DNA of 22,930 bases from a bacterium (GCA_023512255.1 JAILZY010000058.1:1-22930); one strand, 5' to 3'; positions 1 to 7,976 are shown, counted from the first letter of the stretch. Numbers and translations are program-made. The notes: a model not told the origin generated them from the letters alone.

Positions 1-72
1 ACTATTATCTTTTACCTCAATACCCTTACCCTGCGGCTTATCTCCTCCTCCTAATTTAAACATGGGGAACAT
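1..72 (-). CDS. Possible 5' end of a gene running off the left edge
   Basis: On the minus strand an ATG at 72-70 (or a second one at 63-61) opens a frame that stays open for 24 codons to the window edge, reading MFPMFKLGGGDKPQGKGIEV and four more residues. A GAGAGGG stretch lies about 8 bases upstream and could serve as ribosome site. The visible part is Gly/Lys-rich and matches no family I recognise. It is too short to be sure that it is a gene. The first bases of this frame (positions 59-75) recur in inverted orientation at 22857-22873, so part of it may belong to a dispersed repeat and not to a coding start. Confidence 0.35.
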   Translation of the reverse strand, partial: MFPMFKLGGGDKPQGKGIEVKDNS

Positions 73-187
73 CTGATCGGCCCTCTCTCTTTTGACAAGG
101 GTAGAGAGTGGAGAGGATTAAACAAACAGCAGACATATAAATGACGTATAAATACTGAAAGCAAATTGACAACAGACGACAATATCT

Positions 188-1027
188 ATGACATGCCAAG
201 AAGTAAATTGTGCGGCAGGGAAGCTAGAGGGTGTAGTGTACGGTATAAAAGATCCGATTGCGGAATGGCCTAGAATTAAAAGAGAATTACGGACCAGGCC
301 GCTGCTTCTTCTGATAAATTATGAAGGGGTTTTGGTTCCTACTCCATCCGTTTCGTCTAGCCTAGATTATGATCTGCGTGAGCTTCTGCTTTCTCTCCGG
401 TCAAAGCCTGCTGTAACTGTGGGTATCATAAGTGGTCTTGGGTTGAGCAGTCTTCAAAATTTGGTTCGGATCAATGGTCTGTACTATGCGAGCCGCTATG
501 GGCTGGAGATTCGGGGGCCGGAGATGGAATTTGTCCATCCGGTATGTACTCAGGGCAGCTCAGAGCTTCAGACCATGAAGGGCTCTCTTGAAGAGCGGCT
601 GCGGGGAGTGAGCGGAATTGCGATTGAAGAGCAAGGGTTTTCACTCAGCCTTAGTTATCAGCAAGTTGTCGATAACAGTCAGAAGGAAGCGGCTCGAGAC
701 ATAGCTGGTGCGGTGATTCAGCCATACGTGAATGCGGGGAAGTTCCGAATCGTGGAGTGGAAAGATAGCATGGAGATTATCCCGATGGTTAATTGGGACA
801 AGGGAAGAGTGGTTAAGATGTTTGAGAACCTGATTTCCTCTCGCAAGACCCTTCCGCTGACTATCTATTTGGGCGCTGATTATTCAGATGAAGAGGCTTT
901 TCGAAATATCAAGGGAAAAGGGATAGGAATAGTGGTTGGACGAAGGAATACCACCGCCGCTGGTTATTATCTCAGTGGACATAGTGAAGTGTTAGATTTT
1001 TTCCTGCTCTTGGAGAGTTTTTACTAA
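188..1027 (+). CDS. Trehalose-6-phosphate phosphatase-like HAD protein, probably catalytically dead
   Basis: The 279-residue protein follows the trehalose-phosphatase (OtsB) fold order: HAD motif I region at residues 44-49, a Ser motif II (IISG, S82), the YGLEIRGPE..FVHP segment (104-118), the lysine motif III (WDKGRVV, K205) and motif IV (GADYSDEEAF, 229-238). Active family members carry DxDGT in motif I and GDDxTDE in motif IV. Here motif I reads NYEGV, so the nucleophile Asp is Asn44 and the general acid Asp is Glu46, and the first Asp of motif IV is Ala230. The fold seems intact but hydrolysis is unlikely, so a regulatory or scaffold role is possible (inference). No otsA-like synthase is in the window. 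The ATG at 188 has no clear ribosome site; the GTG at 236 has GAGG five bases upstream and fits the usual family start better. Confidence 0.85.
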   Translation: MTCQEVNCAAGKLEGVVYGIKDPIAEWPRIKRELRTRPLLLLINYEGVLVPTPSVSSSLDYDLRELLLSLRSKPAVTVGIISGLGLSSLQNLVRINGLYYASRYGLEIRGPEMEFVHPVCTQGSSELQTMKGSLEERLRGVSGIAIEEQGFSLSLSYQQVVDNSQKEAARDIAGAVIQPYVNAGKFRIVEWKDSMEIIPMVNWDKGRVVKMFENLISSRKTLPLTIYLGADYSDEEAFRNIKGKGIGIVVGRRNTTAAGYYLSGHSEVLDFFLLLESFY

Positions 1028-1097
1028 CCCTGTGGCTCCTCGCCTAGGAGGCTAGACTCCTAGGCAGCCTTAAAATTTAGGGTTGTTTTCTTTTTTT
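1026..1097 (+). terminator. Rho-independent terminator after the HAD gene
   Basis: A perfect 9-bp stem GCCTAGGAG (1042-1050) / CTCCTAGGC (1057-1065) with a 6-base loop is nested inside outer arms GGCT/AGCC and AACCCT/AGGGTT. It is followed by a T-rich run at about 1084-1097. It begins at the stop codon of the preceding gene. Confidence 0.7.
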
Positions 1098-1124
1098 CGC
1101 CTCCCGCCTTGATTTTCTATAGCT

Positions 1125-1229
1125 CTACACTTTTGCAGAAATTTCTTAACGCCTTGAAATCTTTAAAAATTACCTCTAATAGAAAATCCAGTAAAATCAA
1201 GGGTTCGGGAAAAAGTGCAAAAACATAGT
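1125..1229 (+). mobile_element. MITE family B, copy 1 (non-coding, about 105 bp)
   Basis: This segment recurs as an inverted copy at 20901-21008, about 85-90% identical over most of its length. Its ends are related inverted repeats: CTACACTTTTGCAG on the left and the complement of GTGCAAAAACATAG on the right. The 7-mer TATAGCT occurs at 1118-1124 and again at 1230-1236, consistent with a target duplication (with one extra T at the right edge). There is no coding capacity. It lies in the gap between the HAD-gene terminator and the 3' end of the cooT-like gene. Confidence 0.7.
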
Positions 1230-1230
1230 T

Positions 1231-1260
1231 ATAGCTATTTTTGATATAGCTATTTTTGAT
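1231..1260. repeat. 15-bp perfect tandem duplication
   Basis: ATAGCTATTTTTGAT is repeated exactly twice, directly beside the right end of the family B element and 8 bases from the stop codon of the cooT-like gene. Confidence 0.85.
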
Positions 1261-1267
1261 TTTTCGG

Positions 1268-1462
1268 CTATTTTATTTTTTCCAGAAGAATCTTATGGTT
1301 AAGCAGGGATATTTTTTTGATTTTACCATGTAAAATTTTCTGATCACCGAAAATATTCATGATCAGCAATCTATTTTCAGCCTCAGGCTTAATGATATCC
1401 ACCGATTCCATAAAAAGTTCTTCTTTTCCTTCATGATCAATATAGGCATTTGCTTCACACAC
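1268..1462 (-). CDS. CooT-family small protein (nickel-binding/RNA-binding type)
   Basis: The 64-residue product begins MCEANAYIDHEGKEELFMESVD and continues with IKPEAENRLLIMNIFGDQKILHGKIKKISLLNHKILLE, the full pattern and length of the CooT family. In characterised CooT the cysteine directly after the initiator Met binds Ni(II) at the dimer interface, and Cys2 is present here. The physiological role in organisms without a CO dehydrogenase operon is not settled, and none is visible here. The start is GTG at 1462-1460, inside the last codons of the upstream DUF3842 gene (8-base overlap), which implies translational coupling. I leave the symbol empty because cooT is established only in CO-dehydrogenase settings. 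Confidence 0.85.
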   Translation of the reverse strand: MCEANAYIDHEGKEELFMESVDIIKPEAENRLLIMNIFGDQKILHGKIKKISLLNHKILLEKIK

Positions 1463-1907
1463 GGCTTTCTCTTATCTCCTTATTATTGCCTTGGATGGCT
1501 ATGAGTTCTTTAATTTTTTGAATCAACTTATCAGTAAGGTGCGGTAGGGGTTCATATTGATAGCCGATTATGGATACGCTCTCTTGCGGCGTAGGCAGCA
1601 GGAGCTTTAAGGCATTGCTGCTAGCAATGGCTTCGGCCATTTTTGGGGTTAGCTCTCCCAGCATAGAATTGGCCATGATAATATGAACTGAGCCGATAAT
1701 GATATCAACCTGCGGCACAACATATATGATGGCATTTTCTCCAGAGGCTCCCCGATTGGCACGGGCTTTCATCATGGCTGAAGTGGCCAAAGAATTGGTT
1801 CCCAGGGCAATGATTTCAAGGTCGCTAAGCTCATCTTCCTCTCGCAGCCTCTTGATGATATAGCTTCCGATGCCACCGCCATGCCCGTCAACAATTGCAA
1901 CTACCAA
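1455..1907 (-). CDS. DUF3842 family protein
   Basis: The 150-residue protein starts VVAIVDGHGGGIGSYIIKRL, a Rossmann-like glycine-rich loop, followed by EIIALGTNSLATSAMMKARANRGASGENAI and VDIIIGSVHIIMANSMLGELTPKMAEAI, which are the hallmark blocks of DUF3842. The biochemical function is unknown; the glycine loop suggests nucleotide or dinucleotide binding. It is the first gene of a two-gene unit with the CooT-like protein, a pairing I recall from other anaerobes. The start is TTG at 1907 with AGGAGG five bases upstream. A plausible promoter lies at 2018-1989. No membrane segment or signal peptide is seen. Confidence 0.85.
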   Translation of the reverse strand: MVVAIVDGHGGGIGSYIIKRLREEDELSDLEIIALGTNSLATSAMMKARANRGASGENAIIYVVPQVDIIIGSVHIIMANSMLGELTPKMAEAIASSNALKLLLPTPQESVSIIGYQYEPLPHLTDKLIQKIKELIAIQGNNKEIRESRV

Positions 1908-1988
1908 AAGACCCTCCTATATCCTTCTATCCTCCCCTTGGCGAAGTTCAAAATTTCATTTGCCAAGATATTATTTTCCTACTTTAAG

Positions 1989-2018
1989 ATATTAATCAAC
2001 AAATCACTTTTTTGTCAA
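1989..2018 (-). promoter_or_regulatory. Sigma-70-type promoter for the DUF3842-cooT unit
   Basis: On the minus strand a consensus -35 TTGACA (2018-2013) is followed after 18 bases by TAATAT (1994-1989). The start codon lies about 80 bases downstream. Confidence 0.5.
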
Positions 2019-2036
2019 GCTCAGGAGAGGGTTTTC

Positions 2037-2081
2037 ATGGCGAATCAGGCGTGGTACAATAATTTTTGGTTTAGCCGCTAG
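2037..2081 (+). CDS. Possible 14-residue aromatic leader peptide
   Basis: AGGAGAGG (2023-2030) sits six bases before an ATG that opens MANQAWYNNFWFSR and a TAG stop. Five of the 14 residues are aromatic (two Trp, one Tyr, two Phe). It ends about 30 bases before the methyltransferase gene. The ribosome site is stronger than that of the following gene, which argues for translation, but nothing else supports it and I see no clear attenuator hairpin. Confidence 0.25.
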   Translation: MANQAWYNNFWFSR

Positions 2082-2116
2082 ATGGCAGGGACTTTCCATG
2101 AGATGAGGTAATGTCA

Positions 2117-2896
2117 ATGAGCCTATCCTCCTTGAGCCTATGCTCTGATTTGCCGGTGATGAAGGATGAAACCGTAGACTCGTTATTGGGCCGCGAGCTA
2201 TTGGTTATTCAAGATCGGTACGGTTATCGGTTCTCGGTGGATTCTGTTTTGTTGGCCTATTTTGCTAGGATAAAAAGGCGCGATCAGGTTTTAGACCTGG
2301 GCTCAGGAAATGGCATCATCAGCCTGCTGCTGAGTAAGATCTACCCTGAGGCGATATTTCTTGCAGTTGAGATTCAGGCTCATCTGGCAGATCAGGCCTT
2401 GCGAAACAGTATTATTAACGGAGTATGGCCAAGGATGATGGTTGTGCATGAGGATCTGCAAAATCTCCCTCGGCTCCTTCGGCCTGGTTCACTGCAGGTG
2501 GTTATCTCAAATCCTCCTTATCAGTCGGTAAATTCTGGCCGTATCAACCCAAATCCCTCTAGGGCCAGAGCAAGGCACGAGGTTTTCAGCTCTCTTGAGA
2601 CTTTCATTTCTGTGGCTGGCATTTTATTGAAAAACGGGGGTAGAGCCTATTTCGTGCTTCCCTCCTTTAGGCTGGCTGAGCTGATACTTCTTCTCAAAAA
2701 ACATCATCTTGAGCCGAAAACCTTGCAGATGCTTTATCCCTATGCTTGGGCACAATCTCGGCATTTTTTGATCGAGGCGTATAAAAATTGCCAGCCAGGA
2801 TTGCGGATTCTTCCGCCTCTGGTTTTATACCGAGAGCGGGGCATTATGTCTGAAGCTATCGAGAACATCTACCGTGATTTTCAAGATAAGATATAA
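2117..2896 (+). CDS. tRNA1(Val) (adenine37-N6)-methyltransferase family (TrmN6/YfiC-like)
   Basis: A class I SAM-dependent methyltransferase. In the product (259 residues from this start) the family entry signature DETVDSLLGRELLVIQDRYGYRFSVDSVLLAYF is at about 17-50, the SAM loop DLGSGNGIISLLL at 60-72, an acidic residue ending strand 2 (AVEI) near 86, and the catalytic NPPY motif, typical of N6-adenine methyltransferases, at 132-135. Family members methylate A37 of tRNA(Val) in Escherichia coli; the target here is inferred. I start at the ATG at 2117 because GAGG (2105-2108) is 8 bases away, while the ATG at 2111 is only two bases from it. The gene stands alone, ahead of the rpsU promoter. 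Confidence 0.85.
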   Translation: MSLSSLSLCSDLPVMKDETVDSLLGRELLVIQDRYGYRFSVDSVLLAYFARIKRRDQVLDLGSGNGIISLLLSKIYPEAIFLAVEIQAHLADQALRNSIINGVWPRMMVVHEDLQNLPRLLRPGSLQVVISNPPYQSVNSGRINPNPSRARARHEVFSSLETFISVAGILLKNGGRAYFVLPSFRLAELILLLKKHHLEPKTLQMLYPYAWAQSRHFLIEAYKNCQPGLRILPPLVLYRERGIMSEAIENIYRDFQDKI

Positions 2897-2981
2897 ATAA
2901 TTATTTGCTTTCAACCAACTGGTAGCGTTATATTTATATATAGGCAAGTGGCTGGATGGGGGATAGTTCAAAAAATAATAC

Positions 2982-3010
2982 TTGACAATTCTTATAGGGG
3001 TGAGTATACT
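2982..3010 (+). promoter_or_regulatory. Consensus sigma-70 promoter for rpsU
   Basis: TTGACA (2982-2987), exactly 17 bases, then TATACT (3005-3010). This is the best housekeeping promoter in the window. Transcription would begin near 3017, leaving a leader of about 78 bases before rpsU. Confidence 0.85.
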
Positions 3011-3094
3011 ATCTATTTTAGACGCGTATATATTGAATTGAATGAAATATATAAAAGAAATATAAATATACTGTTTCGGAGGGAGGGAAAATGA

Positions 3095-3280
3095 TTGCCA
3101 GTTGTAAAGATAAGGGAAGACGAATCCTTTGAAAGTGCGTTGCGCAGGTTCAAGAAGCAGTGCGAAAAGTCTGGAGTCTTAACTGAGTTTCGGCGGAGAG
3201 AACATTACGAGAAGCCGAGTGCCAGAAGAAAGAGAAAGGCTATTGCTGCTCGGAAAAAAGCGCAAAAGAAGAAAATATGA
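3095..3280 (+). CDS. rpsU: 30S ribosomal protein bS21
   Basis: The 61-residue, strongly basic protein reads [47 protein letters not shown], the full bS21 pattern, ending in a Lys/Arg-rich tail. bS21 sits on the 30S platform near the anti-Shine-Dalgarno region. The start is TTG at 3095, about seven bases after GGAGGGAGGG; an ATG at 3091 is out of frame and gives only 13 codons, so it is not the start. It opens the classic rpsU-dnaG-rpoD order but has its own consensus promoter and a strong terminator, so it is probably transcribed mainly alone. Confidence 0.95.
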   Translation: MPVVKIREDESFESALRRFKKQCEKSGVLTEFRRREHYEKPSARRKRKAIAARKKAQKKKI

Positions 3281-3310
3281 TTCTCATTGGGCGGAAAGTT
3301 GAACAAGTGT

Positions 3311-3347
3311 GATTCGGGATGTATCATCATCCCGAATCTTTTTTTTT
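3311..3347 (+). terminator. Strong rho-independent terminator after rpsU
   Basis: A perfect 10-bp stem GATTCGGGAT (3311-3320) / ATCCCGAATC (3329-3338) with an 8-base loop is followed at once by nine T. It separates rpsU from dnaG. Confidence 0.95.
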
Positions 3348-3422
3348 AAAATGCCGCAGGGCAGAACTTATGCCGGTGAGATAACTCTATTAGACTAGAT
3401 CATGAGGGTATTATTTTAAGGG

Positions 3423-3464
3423 ATTTTATGGCTATTATCTATTATTTTATGGCTATTATCTATT
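3423..3464. repeat. 21-bp perfect tandem duplication
   Basis: A 21-base unit beginning ATTTTATGGCTATT is repeated exactly at 3423-3443 and 3444-3464. The exactness implies a recent slippage event. Confidence 0.9.
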
Positions 3465-3810
3465 GAGGTTTTAACTATTCGAATTCTTTTGATTCATCGA
3501 AAAGAGAATCTAGGATAAGGGCAACTAAAGCTTAACGGAAAGAAAATCTCAAGCTGCACTCCTGACAACCTGCCGTGGGCTCTCATAAAGCTTTGTGGAC
3601 TGGAAATCTTGAAAAAACAAGAGATAAAGTCTTGCTCATGAGGAGAAGATTCTCACCTGCCTAGTAGGTTATTTCTATATCTATCTCCCCAGGGTTTTAT
3701 TTGAATGTGGTTTTATAGAGGCTGTCATTGCCGATGAGTGAGAAAAGTGCATGTTGAGAGATTCCAAACCAGCGGGCGCAAAAACGGTCCCGTGGAAGCT
3801 CGGAAGGTGT

Positions 3811-3832
3811 TTTTTCGGTTATTTTTCGGTTA
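3811..3832. repeat. 11-bp perfect tandem duplication upstream of dnaG
   Basis: TTTTTCGGTTA occurs twice in a row, ending about 33 bases before the dnaG start codon, where promoter or leader sequence is expected. Confidence 0.8.
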
Positions 3833-3865
3833 TAACCTGGTGAGTTTTTAGCTAAGAGGGTTTGC

Positions 3866-5704
3866 TTGAAGCATTTGTCTCAAGAAACGGTATATCAGAT
3901 AGTACAGGGTAGTGATATTATCGAGGTTATATCAGAATTTGTTCAGCTTAACAAGGCGGGGAAAGAATTTGTCGGCCTCTGTCCCTTCCATAAGGAAAAA
4001 ACGCCTTCTTTTACGGTTAGTCCAGCAAAGCAGCTTTTTTATTGCTTTGGCTGTGGGGCTGGAGGAGATATCCTGTCATTTTTGATGAAATATGAAAACT
4101 GTTCATTTGTTGAGGCGGTTGAATTTCTTGCTCAGCGTCAGGGTATAACGATTGCTGAAAAGAAGGGGGAGCCTTTTGAGGATTCGAAAAGGAGAGAAAA
4201 GGAACTTCTTATTCAGATTAATGAATTGGCGGCTCAATATTACCATGAGCTGCTTATGAGCGGCTCGGCAGGAAGAGCTGCTCGCAAGTATCTGGATTTT
4301 CGGCAGATAGCTTTGCAGACGAGGAAGGAATTTTGTTTAGGCTATAGTAAAGATTCGGGAAAGGATCTGCTTTCCTTTTTACAGAAAAGGGATATTTCGC
4401 CAACTTGGGCCAAGGAGGCGGGGCTGATCTCTACCCCTCATCAGGGAGGAGGGGAGGGAGAGGGATATGATCGGTTTCGGGGGCGGGTTACTTTCCCTAT
4501 TTATAGCCATGATGGCAAAATTATAGCTTTAGGAGGTCGAAAGATTGATGAGAAAGCATTCGGTCCCAAGTATCTGAATTCATCCGAGACCGGGGTTTAT
4601 AGCAAAAGTAGCAGCTTGTACGGACTTTTCCAGGCTAAGCAGTTCATTCGGGCAACTGGATTGGCGATTGTTGTTGAGGGATACCTGGATTTTCTCTCTC
4701 TGTATCAGCGGGGATTTAAGAATACTGTAGCTACCCTGGGGACAGCGTTGACTCATGGCCAGGTGAAGCTGCTGAAACGATATACAAATAAAGTTATTTT
4801 CCTGTATGATGCTGATCAGGCTGGAATTTCAGCCACCTTGCGCGGACTTGATATTTTTCAGCAGCAAGATATTGATGTTCAGGTAGCTATGCTCCCCTCT
4901 GGTCATGATCCTGATAGCTTTGTTCGGCAGTATGGCCCGCAGGAGCTCAGCAAAAGGATTGCTCAGAGCAGACCGGCCATTGAATTTCTCATTCATCAAT
5001 CTATTCAACGCAGCGGCATCTCGACCGTTGAGGGAAAAGTTAAGGCAACAAAAGAGATTTTATTAATCTTATCCAAAGTTTCAGACCCTTTGGTTCGAAT
5101 GGAATATGTAAAACTTGCTGCCAAGCATTTGAATATAAATGAAGAGATGCTCGCAGATGAATTACAGCGCAAGATCCAGGAAGGGCGACGAGGCTGTTGG
5201 AGACAGGCGACGAGAGCGGGCTCATCCTCTCCATCCTTGAAGGAGGGGATAGATTGTGGGAGATTGCTGGCTGCGGCTGATGCCACTCAGGTAGCTGAGC
5301 GAATGCTCATGGGGCTGATCTGTCGCGGTCATGTCTCGATGGATGAGGTTTTGGCCGAATCTATCAATGAGTCTGATTTTCAATCGGAATCAATGAGAGA
5401 AATTGCCCAGGTAGTCTATTCTCTTTGGCGAGATCGGAAAAGACTGGTTTCGGAGGAGTTGATATTAGCTCTAAAGGACGAAAAGTTAAAAGGGGTGGTG
5501 TCTGGTTTTCTGTTTGAGGAAGTTAACTATGAAGATACCAAAAGGGTGTTTCAGGATTGTGTGGCCAAGATAAAGAGCCGTGAATTGACAAGAAAATTGC
5601 AATCCTTGCACCATGAGATAAAGTCAAGGTCAGAAAATGACTTAGAAATTAATAGGTTGTTGAAAGAATATTCTGAAATCAAGAAAAGGATTATTATAGG
5701 ATAA
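3866..5704 (+). CDS. dnaG: DNA primase
   Basis: This 612-residue protein makes RNA primers at the replication fork. The N-terminal CHC2-type zinc-binding domain is clear: C39, H42, C60 and C63 in LCPFHKEKTPSFTVSP..FYCFGCGAGGD. The catalytic core follows at about 110-380, with the TOPRIM glutamate in VVEGYLDFLS (E271) and the metal-binding DADQAG motif (D315, D317). The C-terminal third (about 460-612) corresponds to the DnaB-helicase-binding region and is poorly conserved, as is usual. Length is typical. The start is TTG at 3866 with AAGAGGG six bases upstream; the N-terminal sequence fits the family. A low-complexity patch near 190-202 (GGGEGEGYDRF) lies in a region variable in primases. It is followed after about 100 bases by rpoD, which has its own promoter. 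Confidence 0.97.
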   Translation: MKHLSQETVYQIVQGSDIIEVISEFVQLNKAGKEFVGLCPFHKEKTPSFTVSPAKQLFYCFGCGAGGDILSFLMKYENCSFVEAVEFLAQRQGITIAEKKGEPFEDSKRREKELLIQINELAAQYYHELLMSGSAGRAARKYLDFRQIALQTRKEFCLGYSKDSGKDLLSFLQKRDISPTWAKEAGLISTPHQGGGEGEGYDRFRGRVTFPIYSHDGKIIALGGRKIDEKAFGPKYLNSSETGVYSKSSSLYGLFQAKQFIRATGLAIVVEGYLDFLSLYQRGFKNTVATLGTALTHGQVKLLKRYTNKVIFLYDADQAGISATLRGLDIFQQQDIDVQVAMLPSGHDPDSFVRQYGPQELSKRIAQSRPAIEFLIHQSIQRSGISTVEGKVKATKEILLILSKVSDPLVRMEYVKLAAKHLNINEEMLADELQRKIQEGRRGCWRQATRAGSSSPSLKEGIDCGRLLAAADATQVAERMLMGLICRGHVSMDEVLAESINESDFQSESMREIAQVVYSLWRDRKRLVSEELILALKDEKLKGVVSGFLFEEVNYEDTKRVFQDCVAKIKSRELTRKLQSLHHEIKSRSENDLEINRLLKEYSEIKKRIIIG

Positions 5705-5749
5705 ATGCTCATTATAAGCTATTCTGATATAGAATGTAAACTATTTTTC

Positions 5750-5779
5750 TTGCCATTTTTATGTAGATGATTATATAAT
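5750..5779 (+). promoter_or_regulatory. Sigma-70 promoter for rpoD
   Basis: TTGCCA (5750-5755), 18 bases, then a perfect TATAAT (5774-5779), 22 bases before the rpoD start codon. The leader would be only about 16 bases long and consist mostly of the ribosome site GAAAGGAGAG. Confidence 0.75.
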
Positions 5780-5801
5780 GGGCTAGAAGAAAGGAGAGAA
5801 A

Positions 5802-7547
5802 ATGTCTAACGAAGTAAAGGTGGATCAGATGAAGCAGCTGATTTCCATTGGCAAGGAAAAGGGTTATCTAACCTATGAAGAGGTAAATGATTTTCTCCCC
5901 GATGAGGTTGTATCATCGGGGGAAATTGATGATATATTCATTATGTTCAATGAGATGGACATCAATATTATTGATGATGCCGAAAAGAACAAATTTGAGG
6001 AAAAGCTTGAATCCGAAGAGAAGATCAATGAGTTAGGTTTTACGGAATTAGATGATGAAGTCTCGGGTTCTTATGTTGGCAGGACAGATGATCCGGTTAG
6101 GTTATATCTGAGAGAGATGGGAACTGTCCCTCTTTTAACTCGTGAAGATGAGGTGCGGATTGCCAAAAGAATAGAGCAAGGCAAGCAGAGGATGCTGAAA
6201 GCCATTACCAAGACTCCGATCGCTTATCGGGAGATCATAGACTTAAAGAATCGGATGGTGGAGGGCCGTGCAGGGTCCAAGGATATTCAATCAGGGGAGA
6301 GTGAAGGTCTAACCCTTGAAGATGCCGAGGTAGAAGCTACAGGTAATTTTATCAAGATGGTCGAAGCGATCGAAAAACTCGAGAAGGAAATTCATGCTCT
6401 TCAGGCGGAAGTCGGCAAAAGGGATGTAGATAGTGCTAAGAGGAAGACTATCACGAAACTCATTCAAAAAAAACAAGCTCAGGTGGTCAAATTAATAAGA
6501 ATGATTCCTCTGGATTCTCGACAGATTAATAAAATAGTTGAAAAAATCAGAATATTTTTAGAGCAGATTGACAATTGCTTAAAAGAGATGCACACCTTAG
6601 AGCAGGAGGCCGGCATAAGTTATGCTGAGTTGCGCAAGGCCGCAAAACGGGGCAAGCAGCCTGCAAGTGCCTCATCTTTACTTTCTGAAGAGAATCTTAT
6701 TCATTATGAAAAGAGTTTGAGTAATATCTACCGTAAGATTAAGCGAGCGGAAGCCGAGGCTGGGGTGAGTGTCGAAGAGCTGCGTCAAATCATGGATGAG
6801 ATCAAGGTAGGAGAGAAAGAAGCGGAAGATGCGAAGAGAGAATTGGTTGAGGCAAATTTGAGGCTGGTAGTCAGCATTGCTAAAAAGTATACCAATCGGG
6901 GATTGCAGTTTTTAGACCTGATTCAGGAAGGGAATATTGGCCTGATGAAGGCAGTAGATAAATTTGAGTATAAGCGAGGTTACAAGTTTAGCACCTATGC
7001 AACATGGTGGATACGCCAGTCGATTACAAGGGCAATTGCTGACCAGGCGAGAACTATTCGGATTCCAGTCCATATGATTGAAACCATTAATAAACTGATC
7101 AGGACCTCTCGTTCCTTAGTGCAGGAGGTAGGCAGAGAGCCGACTCCAGAGGAAATTGCTGAAAGAATGGATCTGGAGGTTGACAAGGTTCGCAAGGTTT
7201 TGAAAATAGCTCAGGAGCCGATATCCCTGGAGACTCCTATTGGCGAGGAGGAAGATAGCCACTTAGGTGATTTTATCGAGGATAAAAAGGCCGAATCGCC
7301 TCTTGATGCGGTTATCAGTATTGATTTGAGCGAGCAAACCAACCGGATATTGGAAACCCTGAATTATCGGGAAGAGAAGGTTTTGAGGAAGCGTTTTGGC
7401 ATTGGTGAGCCGTGTGAGCATACGCTAGAAGAGGTAGGGCAGGATTTTGACGTTACCAGAGAAAGAATTAGGCAGATTGAAGCCAAGGCGCTTAGGAAGT
7501 TGAGACATCCGAGCAGAAGCAAGATCCTCAAAAGTTTCTATATGTGA
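5802..7547 (+). CDS. rpoD: Primary RNA polymerase sigma factor (sigma-70 type)
   Basis: The 581-residue protein has every region of a primary sigma factor. Region 1.1 is at about 5-60 ([24 protein letters not shown]), region 1.2 starts at [21 protein letters not shown] (97-117), a charged non-conserved insert fills about 125-340, and regions 2.1-2.4 run from 345 with the promoter-melting and -10 recognition block [22 protein letters not shown] (394-415). Region 3 follows ([12 protein letters not shown]), and the region 4.2 helix-turn-helix [28 protein letters not shown] is at 541-568. The ribosome site GGAGAG is seven bases before the ATG. It closes the rpsU-dnaG-rpoD set. The TTGACA/TATAAT-like promoters seen around it match its predicted recognition helices. 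Confidence 0.97.
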   Translation: MSNEVKVDQMKQLISIGKEKGYLTYEEVNDFLPDEVVSSGEIDDIFIMFNEMDINIIDDAEKNKFEEKLESEEKINELGFTELDDEVSGSYVGRTDDPVRLYLREMGTVPLLTREDEVRIAKRIEQGKQRMLKAITKTPIAYREIIDLKNRMVEGRAGSKDIQSGESEGLTLEDAEVEATGNFIKMVEAIEKLEKEIHALQAEVGKRDVDSAKRKTITKLIQKKQAQVVKLIRMIPLDSRQINKIVEKIRIFLEQIDNCLKEMHTLEQEAGISYAELRKAAKRGKQPASASSLLSEENLIHYEKSLSNIYRKIKRAEAEAGVSVEELRQIMDEIKVGEKEAEDAKRELVEANLRLVVSIAKKYTNRGLQFLDLIQEGNIGLMKAVDKFEYKRGYKFSTYATWWIRQSITRAIADQARTIRIPVHMIETINKLIRTSRSLVQEVGREPTPEEIAERMDLEVDKVRKVLKIAQEPISLETPIGEEEDSHLGDFIEDKKAESPLDAVISIDLSEQTNRILETLNYREEKVLRKRFGIGEPCEHTLEEVGQDFDVTRERIRQIEAKALRKLRHPSRSKILKSFYM

Positions 7548-7573
7548 TATATATGTGATATTATGTGATAGAT
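7537..7573. repeat. Triplicated TATGTGAT unit at the rpoD stop
   Basis: ATATGTGAT-like units occur three times in a row, the first containing the rpoD stop codon. It has the form of a short slippage tract and extends into the 3' untranslated region. Confidence 0.6.
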
Positions 7574-7642
7574 ATACAAGTTTGTGTAATAGCGCAATCT
7601 GGTTACAAAAAACAAGTATAAACAGTAAATTTACTGCATCGT

Positions 7643-7769
7643 ATAATCCTGAATCCAGAGCGAACAGCTGAAAAGGTTTATATTCCAGAATGTTAACTCA
7701 CACATTTTGTGAAAGTTAACTGATTGATTTTAAAACGCAATCAAGCATTCGCTCTGGCATAAGGATAAT
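7643..7769. repeat. Long imperfect palindrome (127 bp) between rpoD and the tRNA
   Basis: The perfect 10-bp arms CCAGAGCGAA (7655-7664) and TTCGCTCTGG (7748-7757) extend outward as ATAATCCT (7643) against AGGATAAT (7762-7769), with 18 of 22 bases matching. Inside, GTTAACT and AGTTAAC pair across a short CACA..TGTG-containing loop near the middle. A separate perfect 14-bp palindrome CAGTAAATTTACTG lies just outside at 7623-7636. The form is that of a miniature inverted-repeat element or REP-like hairpin. I see no clean target duplication, so mobility is uncertain. Confidence 0.6.
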
Positions 7770-7840
7770 CTTATCAAGGTTTTTAGTTATGGGATAGACT
7801 CTATGCCCCTTTTGGTGGGGGGGTAGGGTGTGGATTTTTG

Positions 7841-7913
7841 GGGCCCATAGCTCAGTTGGTAGAGCCACCGGCTCATAACCGGTAGGTCCCTGGTTCGAAC
7901 CCAGGTGGGCCCA
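7841..7913 (+). tRNA. tRNA with CAT anticodon, probably elongator tRNA-Met
   Basis: The cloverleaf is complete: acceptor stem GGGCCCA (7841-7847) / TGGGCCC (7906-7912) with discriminator A, D arm GCTC..GAGC, anticodon stem ACCGG/CCGGT (7867-7871, 7879-7883) around loop CTCATAA with anticodon CAT at 7874-7876, and T arm CCTGG-TTCGAAC-CCAGG. The CCA end is not encoded. The CAT anticodon is shared by initiator Met, elongator Met and the lysidine-modified tRNA-Ile2. The fully paired acceptor end excludes a standard initiator. Elongator Met fits best, but Ile2 cannot be fully ruled out by eye. Confidence 0.93.
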
Positions 7914-7976
7914 TGAGAAAACCTGATTTGAAAAGCTGGCAGGTTCTGAAAATAATGAGAGAAGTCTCGACGGGTG

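Larger units (their letters stand above)
3348..3865. other. Intergenic region between rpsU and dnaG
   Basis: About 520 bases without a recognisable gene on either strand. It contains a perfect 21-bp tandem duplication (3423-3464) and an 11-bp one (3811-3832), both listed separately. I see no convincing promoter for dnaG; a TATAAC at about 3831 close to the dnaG start has no matching -35. I see no RNA motif I can name. Confidence 0.6.

Noticed and set aside
7841-7913. Initiator tRNA-Met
   Set aside because: The first base pair of the acceptor stem is intact (G-C), whereas initiator tRNAs have a mismatch at 1-72.
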